Shown: piece after piece, positions 15,141 to 23,522 of the stretch | Position numbering within the stretch: the first letter of the stretch is position 1 | How the letters are laid out: each line of letters starts with the position of its first letter | Source of the DNA: Bacteroidia bacterium | Lineage (GTDB): Bacteria > Bacteroidota > Bacteroidia > NS11-12g > UBA955 | Direction: 5' to 3' | Assembly (NCBI GenBank): GCA_023268875.1 | Contig: JALRKL010000188.1 | Span: 1-32,367 of the forward strand | DNA length: 32,367 bases | Made by a program: the position numbers and the translations under genes | Notes under the pieces: model-generated | Seen by the model: only the letters and a program-made list of their open reading frames with translations | Databases searched by the model: none | Told to the model about the DNA's origin: nothing

Positions 15141-16025
15141 ATGGAACATAAGGTCATCGTAGTTGCCGGTCCTACTGCATCGGGCAAAACCGCTTTGGCC
15201 ATTAGTTGGGCCCAACGTTTAGGAACCGAAATTATTAATTTTGACAGCCGACAGGTTTATCAAGAACTATGCATAGGAGTTGCCCGGCCGAGTGAGGAGG
15301 AACTGAATATCATCCCCCATCATTTCGTGGGAAGTCATTCCATACAGCAACCCTTGAATGCTGCTAAATTCAGTGAAATAGCACGTATTAAAGCAATAGA
15401 CTTGATCGAAAGATTCGGCTCGGTTGTATTAGTAGGTGGCACAGGGCTCTATTTACAAGCATTTTTAGAGGGTCTGGATTCTTTCCCGGAAATCAGTCCT
15501 GAATTGCGAGAAGAAGTAAATGAATTATATAATTCAGAAGGTATTAATGGACTTGCTATGGCCTTATATGCGCTCGACCCCAAGGCATTCGAATGGGTAC
15601 AAAAAGACAATCCAGCCCGACTCATGAGGGCTTTGGAAATTACCCGAGCCTCCGGCATACCTGTTTCTGAATGGCGCAAAAACAAAGGAGAAACTTTTCC
15701 ATTTCCCGCAAAAATATATTGTATCGATTGGCCTAGAAAGGAACTTTACCAACGAATAAATTCAAGGGTTGATCAGATGATCGAATTGGGTTTAGAGAAG
15801 GAAGTGCAGGGATTGATGGCATTTAAAGAAATGCCCGTAATGCGTACCGTTGGTTACAGCGAAATGTATGCACATTTAGAAGGCAATTTGAACCGAGAAG
15901 AAGCTATCGATCTAATAAAACAAAAAACCCGGAATTACGCCAAACGTCAGATCACATGGTTTAAAAATAAAACTTCATCGGAGTGGCAAGACATAGAAGC
16001 CATGAAAAAATTATATTTGAGATAA
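15141..16025 (+). CDS. miaA: tRNA dimethylallyltransferase
   Basis: MiaA transfers a dimethylallyl group from DMAPP to the N6 of A37 in tRNAs reading UNN codons. The 294-aa protein begins MEHKVIVVAGPTASGKTALA with the P-loop at residues 10-17. FDSRQVYQELCIGVARPS, VLVGGTGLYLQAFLEGLD and NPARLMRALEITRASG are family-conserved blocks, and MRTVGYSEM plus QITWFKNK occur near the C-terminus. Length is normal (about 300 aa). It lies between the pRiA4b-like gene (8 bp upstream) and terC (4 bp downstream). Confidence 0.96.
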   Translation: MEHKVIVVAGPTASGKTALAISWAQRLGTEIINFDSRQVYQELCIGVARPSEEELNIIPHHFVGSHSIQQPLNAAKFSEIARIKAIDLIERFGSVVLVGGTGLYLQAFLEGLDSFPEISPELREEVNELYNSEGINGLAMALYALDPKAFEWVQKDNPARLMRALEITRASGIPVSEWRKNKGETFPFPAKIYCIDWPRKELYQRINSRVDQMIELGLEKEVQGLMAFKEMPVMRTVGYSEMYAHLEGNLNREEAIDLIKQKTRNYAKRQITWFKNKTSSEWQDIEAMKKLYLR

Positions 16026-16029
16026 GTTT

Positions 16030-16731
16030 ATGAACGATGCACTAATTAGCCTGTTTACCCTTACTATTTTAGAAATCGTATTGGGTATAGATAATATCAT
16101 ATTTGTTACCATTTTGGCGGGTAAAACTACCATTGAAAAACAAGGTCGTGCGCGCACAATTGGATTGTTAATGGGAATGGTAGTTCGTATTGTGCTGTTG
16201 TTTGGAATTAATTGGATTCAGCGACAAGATCATACCATTTTTGAATTGGCCGGTCATGAATTCTCCGGTATGTCGCTTTTATTGCTTGCTGGAGGTTTGT
16301 TTTTACTATTTCAAAGCGTACGAGAAATCCATTTAAAAATGGTAGGCGCAACTCCCGAAGTTCAAGAAAAAGGTAAAACGTATAGTTGGAGCGCGCTAAT
16401 GTTGCAGATGCTCTTGATAAATGTCGTTTTCAGTTTAGACAGTGTAATAACGGCTATTGGTATGGCCGATCAATTGTGGGTGATGATTGCGGCTGTCTTG
16501 ATTTCTATGGTGGTAATGCTCGCTGCGAGCCGTCCTATTGCCGAGTTTGTAAATGCCAACCCATCTATTAAAGTTTTAGCATTATCTTTTCTCGTATTAA
16601 TCGGCGTTTCCCTATTGGGGGAAGCCTTTGAACAGCATATCAACAAAGGATATATCTACTTTGCGATGGCATTTTCGTTCACCTTAGAATTAATTAATCT
16701 ACAAATCGATAAGAAATCAAAGCGTATCTGA
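16030..16731 (+). CDS. TerC-family integral membrane protein
   Basis: The product has 233 aa and about seven hydrophobic helices. The family signature acidic residues are in TM1 (LEIVLGIDNIIF, residues 14-25) and in the central helix (NVVFSLDSVITAIGM, about 135-149), which are thought to coordinate metal ions; TerC-type proteins are linked to manganese export and metal loading of exported proteins. The tellurite name is historical. The stop follows miaA by one short operon and the last 15 bp overlap the 3' end of the carbonic anhydrase gene on the other strand. Confidence 0.88.
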   Translation: MNDALISLFTLTILEIVLGIDNIIFVTILAGKTTIEKQGRARTIGLLMGMVVRIVLLFGINWIQRQDHTIFELAGHEFSGMSLLLLAGGLFLLFQSVREIHLKMVGATPEVQEKGKTYSWSALMLQMLLINVVFSLDSVITAIGMADQLWVMIAAVLISMVVMLAASRPIAEFVNANPSIKVLALSFLVLIGVSLLGEAFEQHINKGYIYFAMAFSFTLELINLQIDKKSKRI

Positions 16732-17370
16732 TTGTGAGTCTGTGAATTGATACTTATAAATTGGATCAATTTCAGAGTTTTTATCACACTCTACTAAGGA
16801 AGAAACCAAGCCGGTTTCCATATCATAAATCCAACCATGGATGGTTACATTCACGCCCTTATTCCAAGCCTTTTGAATAACGCCTGTCTTAACCAAATTA
16901 TTGACTTGTTCCAAAACGTTCAATTCGACTAATTTATTTACTTTATCTTCTTCGTTTTGTATTGGTGCAAGTTCCTCTTTGTGATGATAGTAAACATCTT
17001 TTAGATTCCTTAACCACTTGTTTAACAGGTCAAAATTCGATTGTGACAAAGCCGCCTTAATACCTCCACATCCGGTATGTCCGCATAATATCACATGATC
17101 CACTTTCAAATAGTTTACCGCATATTCCAGAACGCTCAGAAGGTTCAGGTCGGTATGAACCACCATATTGGCAATATTCCTATGTACAAATAATTCTCCT
17201 GGTTGTGCCCCAATAATTTCATTTGCGGGTACACGTGAATCAGAGCAGCCAATCCATAAATAATTTGGTGCTTGATCTTTGGCTAATTTCTTAAAATATT
17301 CGGGATCGCTTTTTTGTTTTTCTTTGGCCCAAGCTTTATTGCTTAAAAAAAGTTTTTCTTTCTCTTTCAT
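16717..17370 (-). CDS. can: beta-class carbonic anhydrase
   Basis: This zinc enzyme interconverts CO2 and bicarbonate. The 217-aa protein has all ligands of a type I beta-CA: Cys42 and the Asp44-Arg46 dyad in GCSDSRVPA, then His98 and Cys101 in LCGHTGCGGIKAAL. Length and motif spacing match Can/CynT-like enzymes. It begins one base after the SulP transporter stop on the same strand, a linkage that recurs in bacteria and points to coupled bicarbonate uptake and hydration. The 3' end overlaps the convergent terC gene by 15 bp. Confidence 0.95.
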   Translation of the reverse strand: MKEKEKLFLSNKAWAKEKQKSDPEYFKKLAKDQAPNYLWIGCSDSRVPANEIIGAQPGELFVHRNIANMVVHTDLNLLSVLEYAVNYLKVDHVILCGHTGCGGIKAALSQSNFDLLNKWLRNLKDVYYHHKEELAPIQNEEDKVNKLVELNVLEQVNNLVKTGVIQKAWNKGVNVTIHGWIYDMETGLVSSLVECDKNSEIDPIYKYQFTDSQSDTL

Positions 17371-17371
17371 A

Positions 17372-18946
17372 TTATAAGCGGGTTAAAATACGTGTTTTTT
17401 GAACTTCGTCGTGGAATTTCATTTCTACGACAATGTGCTGACGTTCGGCATATTCACAAAAATCTCCAATCATATCAATAATATCGGTATCTATAAACGA
17501 GTTGTTCGAAAAATCAAAAATAACAGAACCATTACTCGGTATGCGTGAAATTCGTTCTTTCACGGACGCTTTGTTCATAAAACTTGTTTGACTGTGAAAC
17601 CTCACTAAATAATCGTTTCCTTCATTTACGACGCTCACAGCGTCTACATAATTGGTTCTAAGAACGAAAATATAACCCACTACTATCCCCACCATTATTC
17701 CTACGAGCAAGTCAGACAATAGTATGGCAATGATGGTAATAACAAATGGAATTATTGCGTTTATTCCTCGTAGGTATTGTTCCTTGAACAATGCGGGCTT
17801 GGCTAATTTATATCCCACAAAAATCAAAACCGACGCCAAAGCCGCTAAAGGAATCTGATTCATTAATTTGGGTGCAAATACCACAAATAACAACAGCCAT
17901 AATCCGTGCATGATAGTGGACCCTCTTGTTTTTGAACCTGCGTTAACATTGGCCGAAGTTCGCACAATCACCGCTGTAACCGGTAGTGCTCCTATGAATC
18001 CTGCTAAAATATTCCCGACCCCTTGGGCCAACAATTCGCGATTGGGATCTGAATTTCTTTTTTGGGGATCGATCTTATCGCCTGCCTCTAAAGACAAAAG
18101 CGACTCGACGCTCGCGATAACTGCTATTAACGCAGCTAATTTCCATACAAATAAATTTGATAGCGACGGCCAATGAGGGAAATTAAAAGATTGGTACAAA
18201 CCAGCGAAGGCCCCTGTATTTTCATTTGCAAAGATGGGAATATTCACCATATGACTGTTCATGATAGCCCAATCGGGAGCATAGTGAAGGGCATAATTAT
18301 TAATAACAATACCCGATACAACTACCAATAAAGGGGCTGGAATAAAGGTTTTCCATTTCGCATTTTTTAGCCATTTGAAATCGTAAGCGACTTGCAGAAT
18401 AATGCCCCATATACCGATAATTACGGCCAATGCGGTCGGCGACTTAATTGCATAATAAATTTCTGTAAACGTATTATGTCCGTCCTTCTGAATGAACTGA
18501 TCATCTCCAAACGCGTCTCTATCGTAACCAACTAAATGGGGAAACTGCTTTAAGATTAGCATAATCCCTATTGCCGCTAACATCCCTTTAATCACAGACA
18601 CGGGGATAAAATCCGCAATGCTCCCCAGCTTCAAAGCGGCAAGAACCAACTGAAAGAGTCCTGAAATCAATACGGCTAATGCAAAAACACCAAAATAATG
18701 AACAGGTTCAAATACCTTAATATCATTAAATGCTGTTTCTACAATTACGATTAATCCTGCCGCAGGACCTGACACACTCACGTGCGACCCACTCATTGCT
18801 CCTACAACCATTCCCCCAATCACACCCGCCATGATACCTTGAATTACGGTACCCCCAGAGGCCATAGCCACGCCCATGCACAAAGGCAATGCCACTAAAA
18901 ACACCACAATTGATGCAGAAAAATCATGCTTCAAATCCCATTTCAT
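17372..18946 (-). CDS. SulP family anion transporter with STAS domain
   Basis: The product has 524 aa. About 10-14 hydrophobic segments fill residues 10-420, starting DFSASIVVFLVALPLCMGVAMASG, with SGPAAGLIVIVETAF and an internal NRELLAQGVGNILAGFIGALPVTAVIVRTSANVNAG motif conserved in SulP/SLC26 transporters. A C-terminal STAS domain (about 440-524) contains GSVIFDFSNNSFIDTDIIDM. Because it directly precedes a beta-carbonic anhydrase (1-bp gap), bicarbonate is the most likely substrate (BicA-like), rather than sulfate; this is inferred. ATG at 18946 is supported by the N-terminal topology. Confidence 0.92.
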   Translation of the reverse strand: MKWDLKHDFSASIVVFLVALPLCMGVAMASGGTVIQGIMAGVIGGMVVGAMSGSHVSVSGPAAGLIVIVETAFNDIKVFEPVHYFGVFALAVLISGLFQLVLAALKLGSIADFIPVSVIKGMLAAIGIMLILKQFPHLVGYDRDAFGDDQFIQKDGHNTFTEIYYAIKSPTALAVIIGIWGIILQVAYDFKWLKNAKWKTFIPAPLLVVVSGIVINNYALHYAPDWAIMNSHMVNIPIFANENTGAFAGLYQSFNFPHWPSLSNLFVWKLAALIAVIASVESLLSLEAGDKIDPQKRNSDPNRELLAQGVGNILAGFIGALPVTAVIVRTSANVNAGSKTRGSTIMHGLWLLLFVVFAPKLMNQIPLAALASVLIFVGYKLAKPALFKEQYLRGINAIIPFVITIIAILLSDLLVGIMVGIVVGYIFVLRTNYVDAVSVVNEGNDYLVRFHSQTSFMNKASVKERISRIPSNGSVIFDFSNNSFIDTDIIDMIGDFCEYAERQHIVVEMKFHDEVQKTRILTRL

Positions 18947-19008
18947 CGAGGCACAATATAGTTATATTATTGCAAAAAAATGGCTAAATAATGATGATTT
19001 TATGACAA

Positions 19009-20571
19009 CTATTTTGACACCAACCAAAGATAGCCGTCGGGCCAATTGGTTATTTCAGGAAAGCCCCCTAATTTAAAATCCCACTCCATCCAAAATAAAT
19101 TTCGTTCTAAGGGAGACTTCTCATTGAACGCGCTAGATTTAAGTGCTTTTAATTGTTTTACTTTCGGGGCAATATGCGTATCAAATCCGTCTTTAAGAAA
19201 ATCATCATGGGTGTTTTGTAAAGATTTAAGTACCCCTTGGTGCTCCTTTTTAATTTCTTTTAGTTTGGGATGTTTTAACTGGTAAAGAGACTCCCAAATC
19301 GATTCAAATTGTTCTTTTAATTTAGGTATTTGTTGCGTGAGCGACAAATTGCCGAATTCGTTTTCCATTAGACGTTCAAGTAGCGAATCCTCCGTATCGA
19401 ACCAATCGCATTTATCCCATGGGAAATTGAGTAATTTCTTTTCGATTGACGGCGCGCTCAAATGCATTAGAACTCGCAGTTGCAAGAGTGGTACAACTCC
19501 TTTGTGGACCCTAATTAAATCTGGTACTTGCAACCAATATAGACATTCAGCGGGTCCACCGATATACATCAAATTTGGCAAAATTCGTTGTTGATAGGCC
19601 GGCCTTAATAGGGCATTTGCTGAAAACCGCTCGGGAAATGATGCAATTTCCTCTTTTAACTGTTCGGTATCCCAACTAAACTCCCCACCCGACGTTTGAA
19701 ACGCATCATTTTTTTTGTCTATGCGTAATCGGAGCTCATTCCCATAATAAAACATTGATGTTTGGCGCGGTGTTATGGGAGCTTTCAATCCAAGTTCTTT
19801 TAATTTATTTGCTTGAACAGAAAGCGCTTCAAAGGGTTGCTCTCCTAATTCTCGCAACCAAATATCTTGCGTATGCTTTTTCCAAATAGCCTCATTGGGA
19901 TCTACAATTAATAAGCCGGTTTCACCGAATAATTTTTGAACCAATTGTCTAGAGGCTTCTGTTAATGATATTCCCTTGCCATATATCCCTTCAAATTGAC
20001 TTAGAAAGTCCAACACCTTTTCATCGTGTTGAAAATCTATTTTCATTTGTTCGAAAATAGTAGCAACTCCTTCGGTATCTAAATTGCCAACTGGTCCTCC
20101 ATGAGAAACATTCCAATGGTATTGTTTACCTAAAAAAGGCACGCTTGAAATTTCCTCAAAATCGTGATCTTCTGTAGCCATCCAAAATACTGGAACCACT
20201 GGGACTCCTAATTTCGATGATAATTCTTTCGATTTTAATATTGTACTCGTTACTTTAGCCCAAACAAAAGCAGGACCCAAAAAGGGGTGTATTTGTTGGC
20301 CGGTAGTTACTGTAAGGGCATTCTTATTGCGTAAGGCGTGAATGTTAAATTCTTGATTGGGAGTTAGTTTTACGCCTTGGTGCTGCTTAACCAGGACTTC
20401 GTGTAAAAGATCTCTTTCCCGGGTATTCCAAAAAGATTGAAGTTCTGATTGGATTTGATGAACCTGATTATCGGTTTGGGTCGGGTAAATAGAATCAAAG
20501 TGCCCATTTAAGAATTGCCTCAGCGATTGAGAAATTAAATTAGCTGGTATTGCACTGAAGGAAAAAGACAT
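19009..20571 (-). CDS. bshC: putative cysteine ligase BshC (bacillithiol synthesis)
   Basis: BshC adds cysteine to GlcN-malate in the last step of bacillithiol synthesis. The track ORF begins at 20667 inside rimO; ATG 20571 (MSFSFSAIPANL) gives 520 aa, the usual size. Family motifs visible are ALTVTTGQQIHPFLGPAFVWAK (about 107-128), VPVFWMATEDHDFEEIS (about 150) and NLMYIGGPAECLYWLQ, plus the C-terminal coiled segment. The start overlaps the rimO stop as TAATG, so translation is coupled. Bacillithiol genes bshA and bshB are not in this window. Its placement downstream of rimO and ftsY is a Bacteroidota-type arrangement. Confidence 0.92.
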   Translation of the reverse strand: MSFSFSAIPANLISQSLRQFLNGHFDSIYPTQTDNQVHQIQSELQSFWNTRERDLLHEVLVKQHQGVKLTPNQEFNIHALRNKNALTVTTGQQIHPFLGPAFVWAKVTSTILKSKELSSKLGVPVVPVFWMATEDHDFEEISSVPFLGKQYHWNVSHGGPVGNLDTEGVATIFEQMKIDFQHDEKVLDFLSQFEGIYGKGISLTEASRQLVQKLFGETGLLIVDPNEAIWKKHTQDIWLRELGEQPFEALSVQANKLKELGLKAPITPRQTSMFYYGNELRLRIDKKNDAFQTSGGEFSWDTEQLKEEIASFPERFSANALLRPAYQQRILPNLMYIGGPAECLYWLQVPDLIRVHKGVVPLLQLRVLMHLSAPSIEKKLLNFPWDKCDWFDTEDSLLERLMENEFGNLSLTQQIPKLKEQFESIWESLYQLKHPKLKEIKKEHQGVLKSLQNTHDDFLKDGFDTHIAPKVKQLKALKSSAFNEKSPLERNLFWMEWDFKLGGFPEITNWPDGYLWLVSK

Positions 20572-21878
20572 TAAAGAGATCCTTTTAAATCGTAGTGAGA
20601 GGCTTCTGTTATCTTCACCTCCGCAAAATCGCCCATTCGCACGTAGTTTTGAGCTACGGGAATCCACACTTCATTATCTACTTCCGGACTATCAAATTGG
20701 GTTCTACCCACAAAGTGGTCGCCTTCGAGTCTATCGAACAAGACCTTTTGGGTGGTTCCAACCAAACTTTGGTTGAATTGCCAACTGATATCCATCTGTT
20801 GTTCCATCACGCGATTTGCACGATCTTGCTTTTCCTCTTGGCTTATAATATCGGGCAAGGTATGAGCGTGGGTATTATCTTCATGCGAATAAGTAAAAAC
20901 GCCGAGGCGCTCAAATTTCATTTGGGCTAAGGCCTCCAACATTTCATGTACGTCTTCTTCCTCTTCTCCTGGATGACCGACCAACATGGTAGTTCTCATG
21001 GCGATTCCAGGAACGCGGCTGCGAATATTTTCAACCAGTTCCATGGTGCGTCGTTTGGTAATTCCGCGACGCATTGACTTGAGCACTCTATCGGTTATAT
21101 GCTGAATGGGCATATCTAAGTACTTACAAATATTTGATCGTTCGGCCATTACGTCGAGCACGTCCATTGGGAATTGAGAAGGATACGCATAATGTAGACG
21201 GATCCACTCCAATCCGTCGACGTCGCTTATGTGCTTCATTAAATCTGCCAATTTGCGTTCGCCGTATAGATCTAAACCATAGTAGGTAGAATCTTGCGCA
21301 ATCAACATTACCTCTTTGGTTCCATTAGCAACAAGCCCCTTAACTTCTTTTACTAATTGTTCTATGGGCTTTGAAACATGCTGACCTCGCATCAATGGAA
21401 TAGCGCAAAACGAACACGGACGATTACATCCCTCCGATATTTTCACGTAGGCATAATGTTTAGGCGTGGTTTGCATTCGCTCTCCTAGCAATTCGTGTTT
21501 ATAATCAGCGCCGACGCTTCGAAGCAATTGCGGTAATTCAAGGGTACCAAACCATTGATCAACTTCTGGGATATCGGCTTGTAAATCGTCTTTATATCTA
21601 TGCGACAAGCAACCGGTAACGATTAGTTTCTCAAGTTTACCTTGGTTTTTTGCCTCTGCATATTCCAAAATAGTATTGATACTTTCTTCTTTGGCATTAT
21701 CTATAAATCCGCAGGTATTAATGATTACAATATCGGCATTATCATTTGTGTTTTCGTGTTTTACATCGAATTCATTGGCTTTAAGCTGTGCCATTAACAC
21801 TTCAGAATCAACGGTATTTTTACTACAACCCAGGGTAATTACATTTACTTTGGGAGATTTTGCAAATTTGGTTTTCAT
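20571..21878 (-). CDS. rimO: ribosomal protein S12 methylthiotransferase RimO
   Basis: RimO is a radical SAM enzyme that adds a methylthio group to an Asp of ribosomal protein S12. The 435-aa protein has the MTTase N-terminal domain with cluster cysteines C18 (ITLGCSKNTVDSE), C56 (NTCGF) and C90 (VTGCLS). The radical SAM motif CNRPCSFC follows (C151, C155, C158) with AIPLMRGQHVSKP, a RimO-type continuation. A C-terminal TRAM domain ends DFAEVKITEASHYDLKGSL. The sequence context separates it from MiaB. It overlaps ftsY by 4 bp (ATGA) and bshC by 1 bp. Confidence 0.96.
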   Translation of the reverse strand: MKTKFAKSPKVNVITLGCSKNTVDSEVLMAQLKANEFDVKHENTNDNADIVIINTCGFIDNAKEESINTILEYAEAKNQGKLEKLIVTGCLSHRYKDDLQADIPEVDQWFGTLELPQLLRSVGADYKHELLGERMQTTPKHYAYVKISEGCNRPCSFCAIPLMRGQHVSKPIEQLVKEVKGLVANGTKEVMLIAQDSTYYGLDLYGERKLADLMKHISDVDGLEWIRLHYAYPSQFPMDVLDVMAERSNICKYLDMPIQHITDRVLKSMRRGITKRRTMELVENIRSRVPGIAMRTTMLVGHPGEEEEDVHEMLEALAQMKFERLGVFTYSHEDNTHAHTLPDIISQEEKQDRANRVMEQQMDISWQFNQSLVGTTQKVLFDRLEGDHFVGRTQFDSPEVDNEVWIPVAQNYVRMGDFAEVKITEASHYDLKGSL

Positions 21879-22840
21879 GCAGAGAATATGGAGGAAATAA
21901 ATGCGGGTTTATCAAATAATTTTAAGTCGCTGGCTTGTTCGCCTAATCCCATGTATTTAACAGGAATATTAAAGGTATGACTCACCCCAATAAGAACACC
22001 ACCCTTAGCGGTACCATCGAGTTTGGTTACTGCCAATGTGTTCACTTGAGTTGCTTGTGTAAAGGCTTTTGCTTGTTCAAAAGCATTTTGCCCTGTGGTG
22101 GCGTCCACTACGAGTAATATTTCATCTGGAGCGTCGTCTTTGAACTTTTGAATTACCCGTTTAATTTTAGCGAGTTCATTCATCAATCCTACTTTGTTAT
22201 GTAATCTTCCGGCGGTATCAATAATAACCACATCGGCGTTGGATTCTACTCCTTTTTTTACCGCATCGAATGCCACGGCCGCCGGATCGGCATTCATACC
22301 ATGACTTACAATTTCAACGCCGGCTCGATCTTTCCAAATGCCTAATTGGTCTACAGCAGCCGCTCTAAAGGTATCTGCCGCACCTAAAATGACCTTATTC
22401 CCATTTTGAGCATACTGATGCGCCATTTTACCAATAGTCGTTGTCTTGCCCACTCCGTTCACTCCCACTACTAAAACCACATAAGGTTTATTGACCGCGC
22501 TTAAATCAAAGGTATCGGCTACGGGTGCGGAAATGTCGGGCATTAATTGATCTACGATTTCAGCGAGCCACTCATTAATATCACTGGCTTGTTCAAAGCC
22601 CGTATTCTTAGCTCTGTGTTTCAACGCATCAATGATCGTTTCTGTGGTCTCTATACCCACATCGGAGGTTATCAAAGCCTCTTCAAGTTCGTCGAGCACA
22701 TCGGCATCAATTTTACTTTTACCAGTGAGTATAAGTCCGATTTTCGACAACAGACTGCTACGCGTTTGTTTTAGAGCCTCTCGGGTAGCGGATAGGTCAT
22801 CGGGACTTGCCTTTGATTTCTTTTTGAACCAGCTTAACAT
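21875..22840 (-). CDS. ftsY: signal recognition particle receptor FtsY
   Basis: FtsY is the membrane-associated SRP receptor GTPase for cotranslational targeting. ATG at 22840 (MLSWFKKKSKASPDD) is chosen over the track start, giving 321 aa; this is a short FtsY with a small basic N-terminal region and no long acidic A domain, as usual outside Proteobacteria. The N helical bundle (about 20-95) precedes the G domain: VGVNGVGKTTTIGKMA (G1), ADTFRAAAVDQL (I-box/G2), IDTAGRLHNKVGLM (G3) and TKLDGTAKGG (G4), then GLGEQASDLKLFD at the end. A strong terminator hairpin of the preceding ribosomal genes ends about 20 bp before the ATG. Confidence 0.96.
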   Translation of the reverse strand: MLSWFKKKSKASPDDLSATREALKQTRSSLLSKIGLILTGKSKIDADVLDELEEALITSDVGIETTETIIDALKHRAKNTGFEQASDINEWLAEIVDQLMPDISAPVADTFDLSAVNKPYVVLVVGVNGVGKTTTIGKMAHQYAQNGNKVILGAADTFRAAAVDQLGIWKDRAGVEIVSHGMNADPAAVAFDAVKKGVESNADVVIIDTAGRLHNKVGLMNELAKIKRVIQKFKDDAPDEILLVVDATTGQNAFEQAKAFTQATQVNTLAVTKLDGTAKGGVLIGVSHTFNIPVKYMGLGEQASDLKLFDKPAFISSIFSA

Positions 22841-22859
22841 AGTATTTATAGGTATAAAC

Positions 22860-22886
22860 AAAAAAAGCCCCGTTTTGGGGCTTTTT
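22860..22886 (-). terminator. intrinsic terminator between DUF4295 gene and ftsY
   Basis: On the minus strand AAAAAGCCCC-AAAAC-GGGGCTTTTT forms a perfect 10-bp stem ending in a T run (to about 22860). It lies 17 bp after the DUF4295 stop and 20 bp before the ftsY start. ftsY either relies on read-through or has a start site inside or beyond the stem. Confidence 0.85.
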
Positions 22887-22902
22887 CGGGTAAAAATTTA
22901 CA

Positions 22903-23058
22903 TTATTTTTTACCAAGTATCTCTTGAACACGATCAGCGGTAACGATTTCTTCGCGGAACGTGTAAGCACCGGTTTTAGGAGATTTGATGGTACGGATAA
23001 CCTTTACCATCTCTACGCCACCTTCTTTTTTAAGTGTTGCTACTACCTTCTTTGCCAT
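22903..23058 (-). CDS. small DUF4295 protein, ribosome-linked in Bacteroidota
   Basis: The gene is too short for the ORF track. Hand translation from ATG 23058 gives 51 aa starting [20 protein letters not shown] and ending VQEILGKK: small, basic and without Trp or Cys. It starts inside the rpmG stop (TAATG, 1-bp overlap), and the rpmB-rpmG-DUF4295 order is a conserved Bacteroidota cluster. This supports a ribosome-associated role; a phylum-specific large-subunit protein (bL38) has been described in Flavobacterium johnsoniae, and this could be that family, but I am not certain of the equivalence. A strong terminator follows. Confidence 0.88.
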   Translation of the reverse strand: MAKKVVATLKKEGGVEMVKVIRTIKSPKTGAYTFREEIVTADRVQEILGKK

Positions 23059-23240
23059 TACTTGATTTCTTTATGTAGGGTTACTTTACGCATGTAGGGA
23101 TTGAATTTTTTCAATTCAATTCTCTCGGGCGTGTTTTTCTTATTTTTGGTTGTTATATAACGGCTCATGCCGGGAACACCACTACCTTTTTGCTCAGTGC
23201 ATTCCAATATAACCTGTACGCGATTGCCTTTTTTTGCCAT
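23058..23240 (-). CDS. rpmG: 50S ribosomal protein L33 (bL33)
   Basis: The 60-aa protein beginning [17 protein letters not shown] contains [27 protein letters not shown], diagnostic of bL33. It retains one cysteine only; the paired CxxC motifs of the zinc-binding form are missing, so this is the zinc-independent type. It lies 3 bp after rpmB and overlaps the DUF4295 start by 1 bp. Confidence 0.97.
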   Translation of the reverse strand: MAKKGNRVQVILECTEQKGSGVPGMSRYITTKNKKNTPERIELKKFNPYMRKVTLHKEIK

Positions 23241-23243
23241 CTC

Positions 23244-23477
23244 TTAGATCTTACCTTTCTTGAACAAGTTGTTTAAACACGCGGATACGCCTTTTTTATC
23301 GATGGTTTTAATCGTCGAAGCGGATACCTTCAATGTAATCCACTCACCTGTTTCCTCGATAAAGAACTTCTTAGTCTGTAAATTCGGATAGAATCTACGC
23401 TTCGTTTTCTTATTCGAGTGAGAAACACGGTTTCCTTTTAAAGCCTTTTTGCCGGTTAAATCACAAACTCTAGACAT
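23244..23477 (-). CDS. rpmB: 50S ribosomal protein L28 (bL28)
   Basis: ATG 23477 gives 77 aa, MSRVCDLTGKKALKGNRVSHSNKKTKRRFYPNLQ, the standard bL28 N-terminus; the 114-aa track ORF adds 37 spurious residues reaching into the upstream gene. First gene of the rpmB-rpmG-DUF4295 unit, with a good promoter 15 bp upstream. Confidence 0.97.
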   Translation of the reverse strand: MSRVCDLTGKKALKGNRVSHSNKKTKRRFYPNLQTKKFFIEETGEWITLKVSASTIKTIDKKGVSACLNNLFKKGKI

Positions 23478-23491
23478 AGTTTTTGGGGTTG

Positions 23492-23522
23492 CAAATATAC
23501 GAAAAATGTTTAAAAACTCAAT
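23492..23522 (-). promoter_or_regulatory. promoter of the rpmB operon
   Basis: The minus strand has ATTG, 19 bp, then TATATTTG: a perfect -7 box TAnnTTTG and a three-of-four -33 TTTG at the expected spacing. The predicted start is about 8-10 nt before the rpmB ATG. The -33 element overlaps the end of the O-antigen ligase-like gene. Confidence 0.65.

Noticed and set aside
20572-20667. 32-residue N-terminal extension of BshC
   Set aside because: It lies in the rimO coding region; ATG 20571 gives the normal family N-terminus and a TAATG junction.
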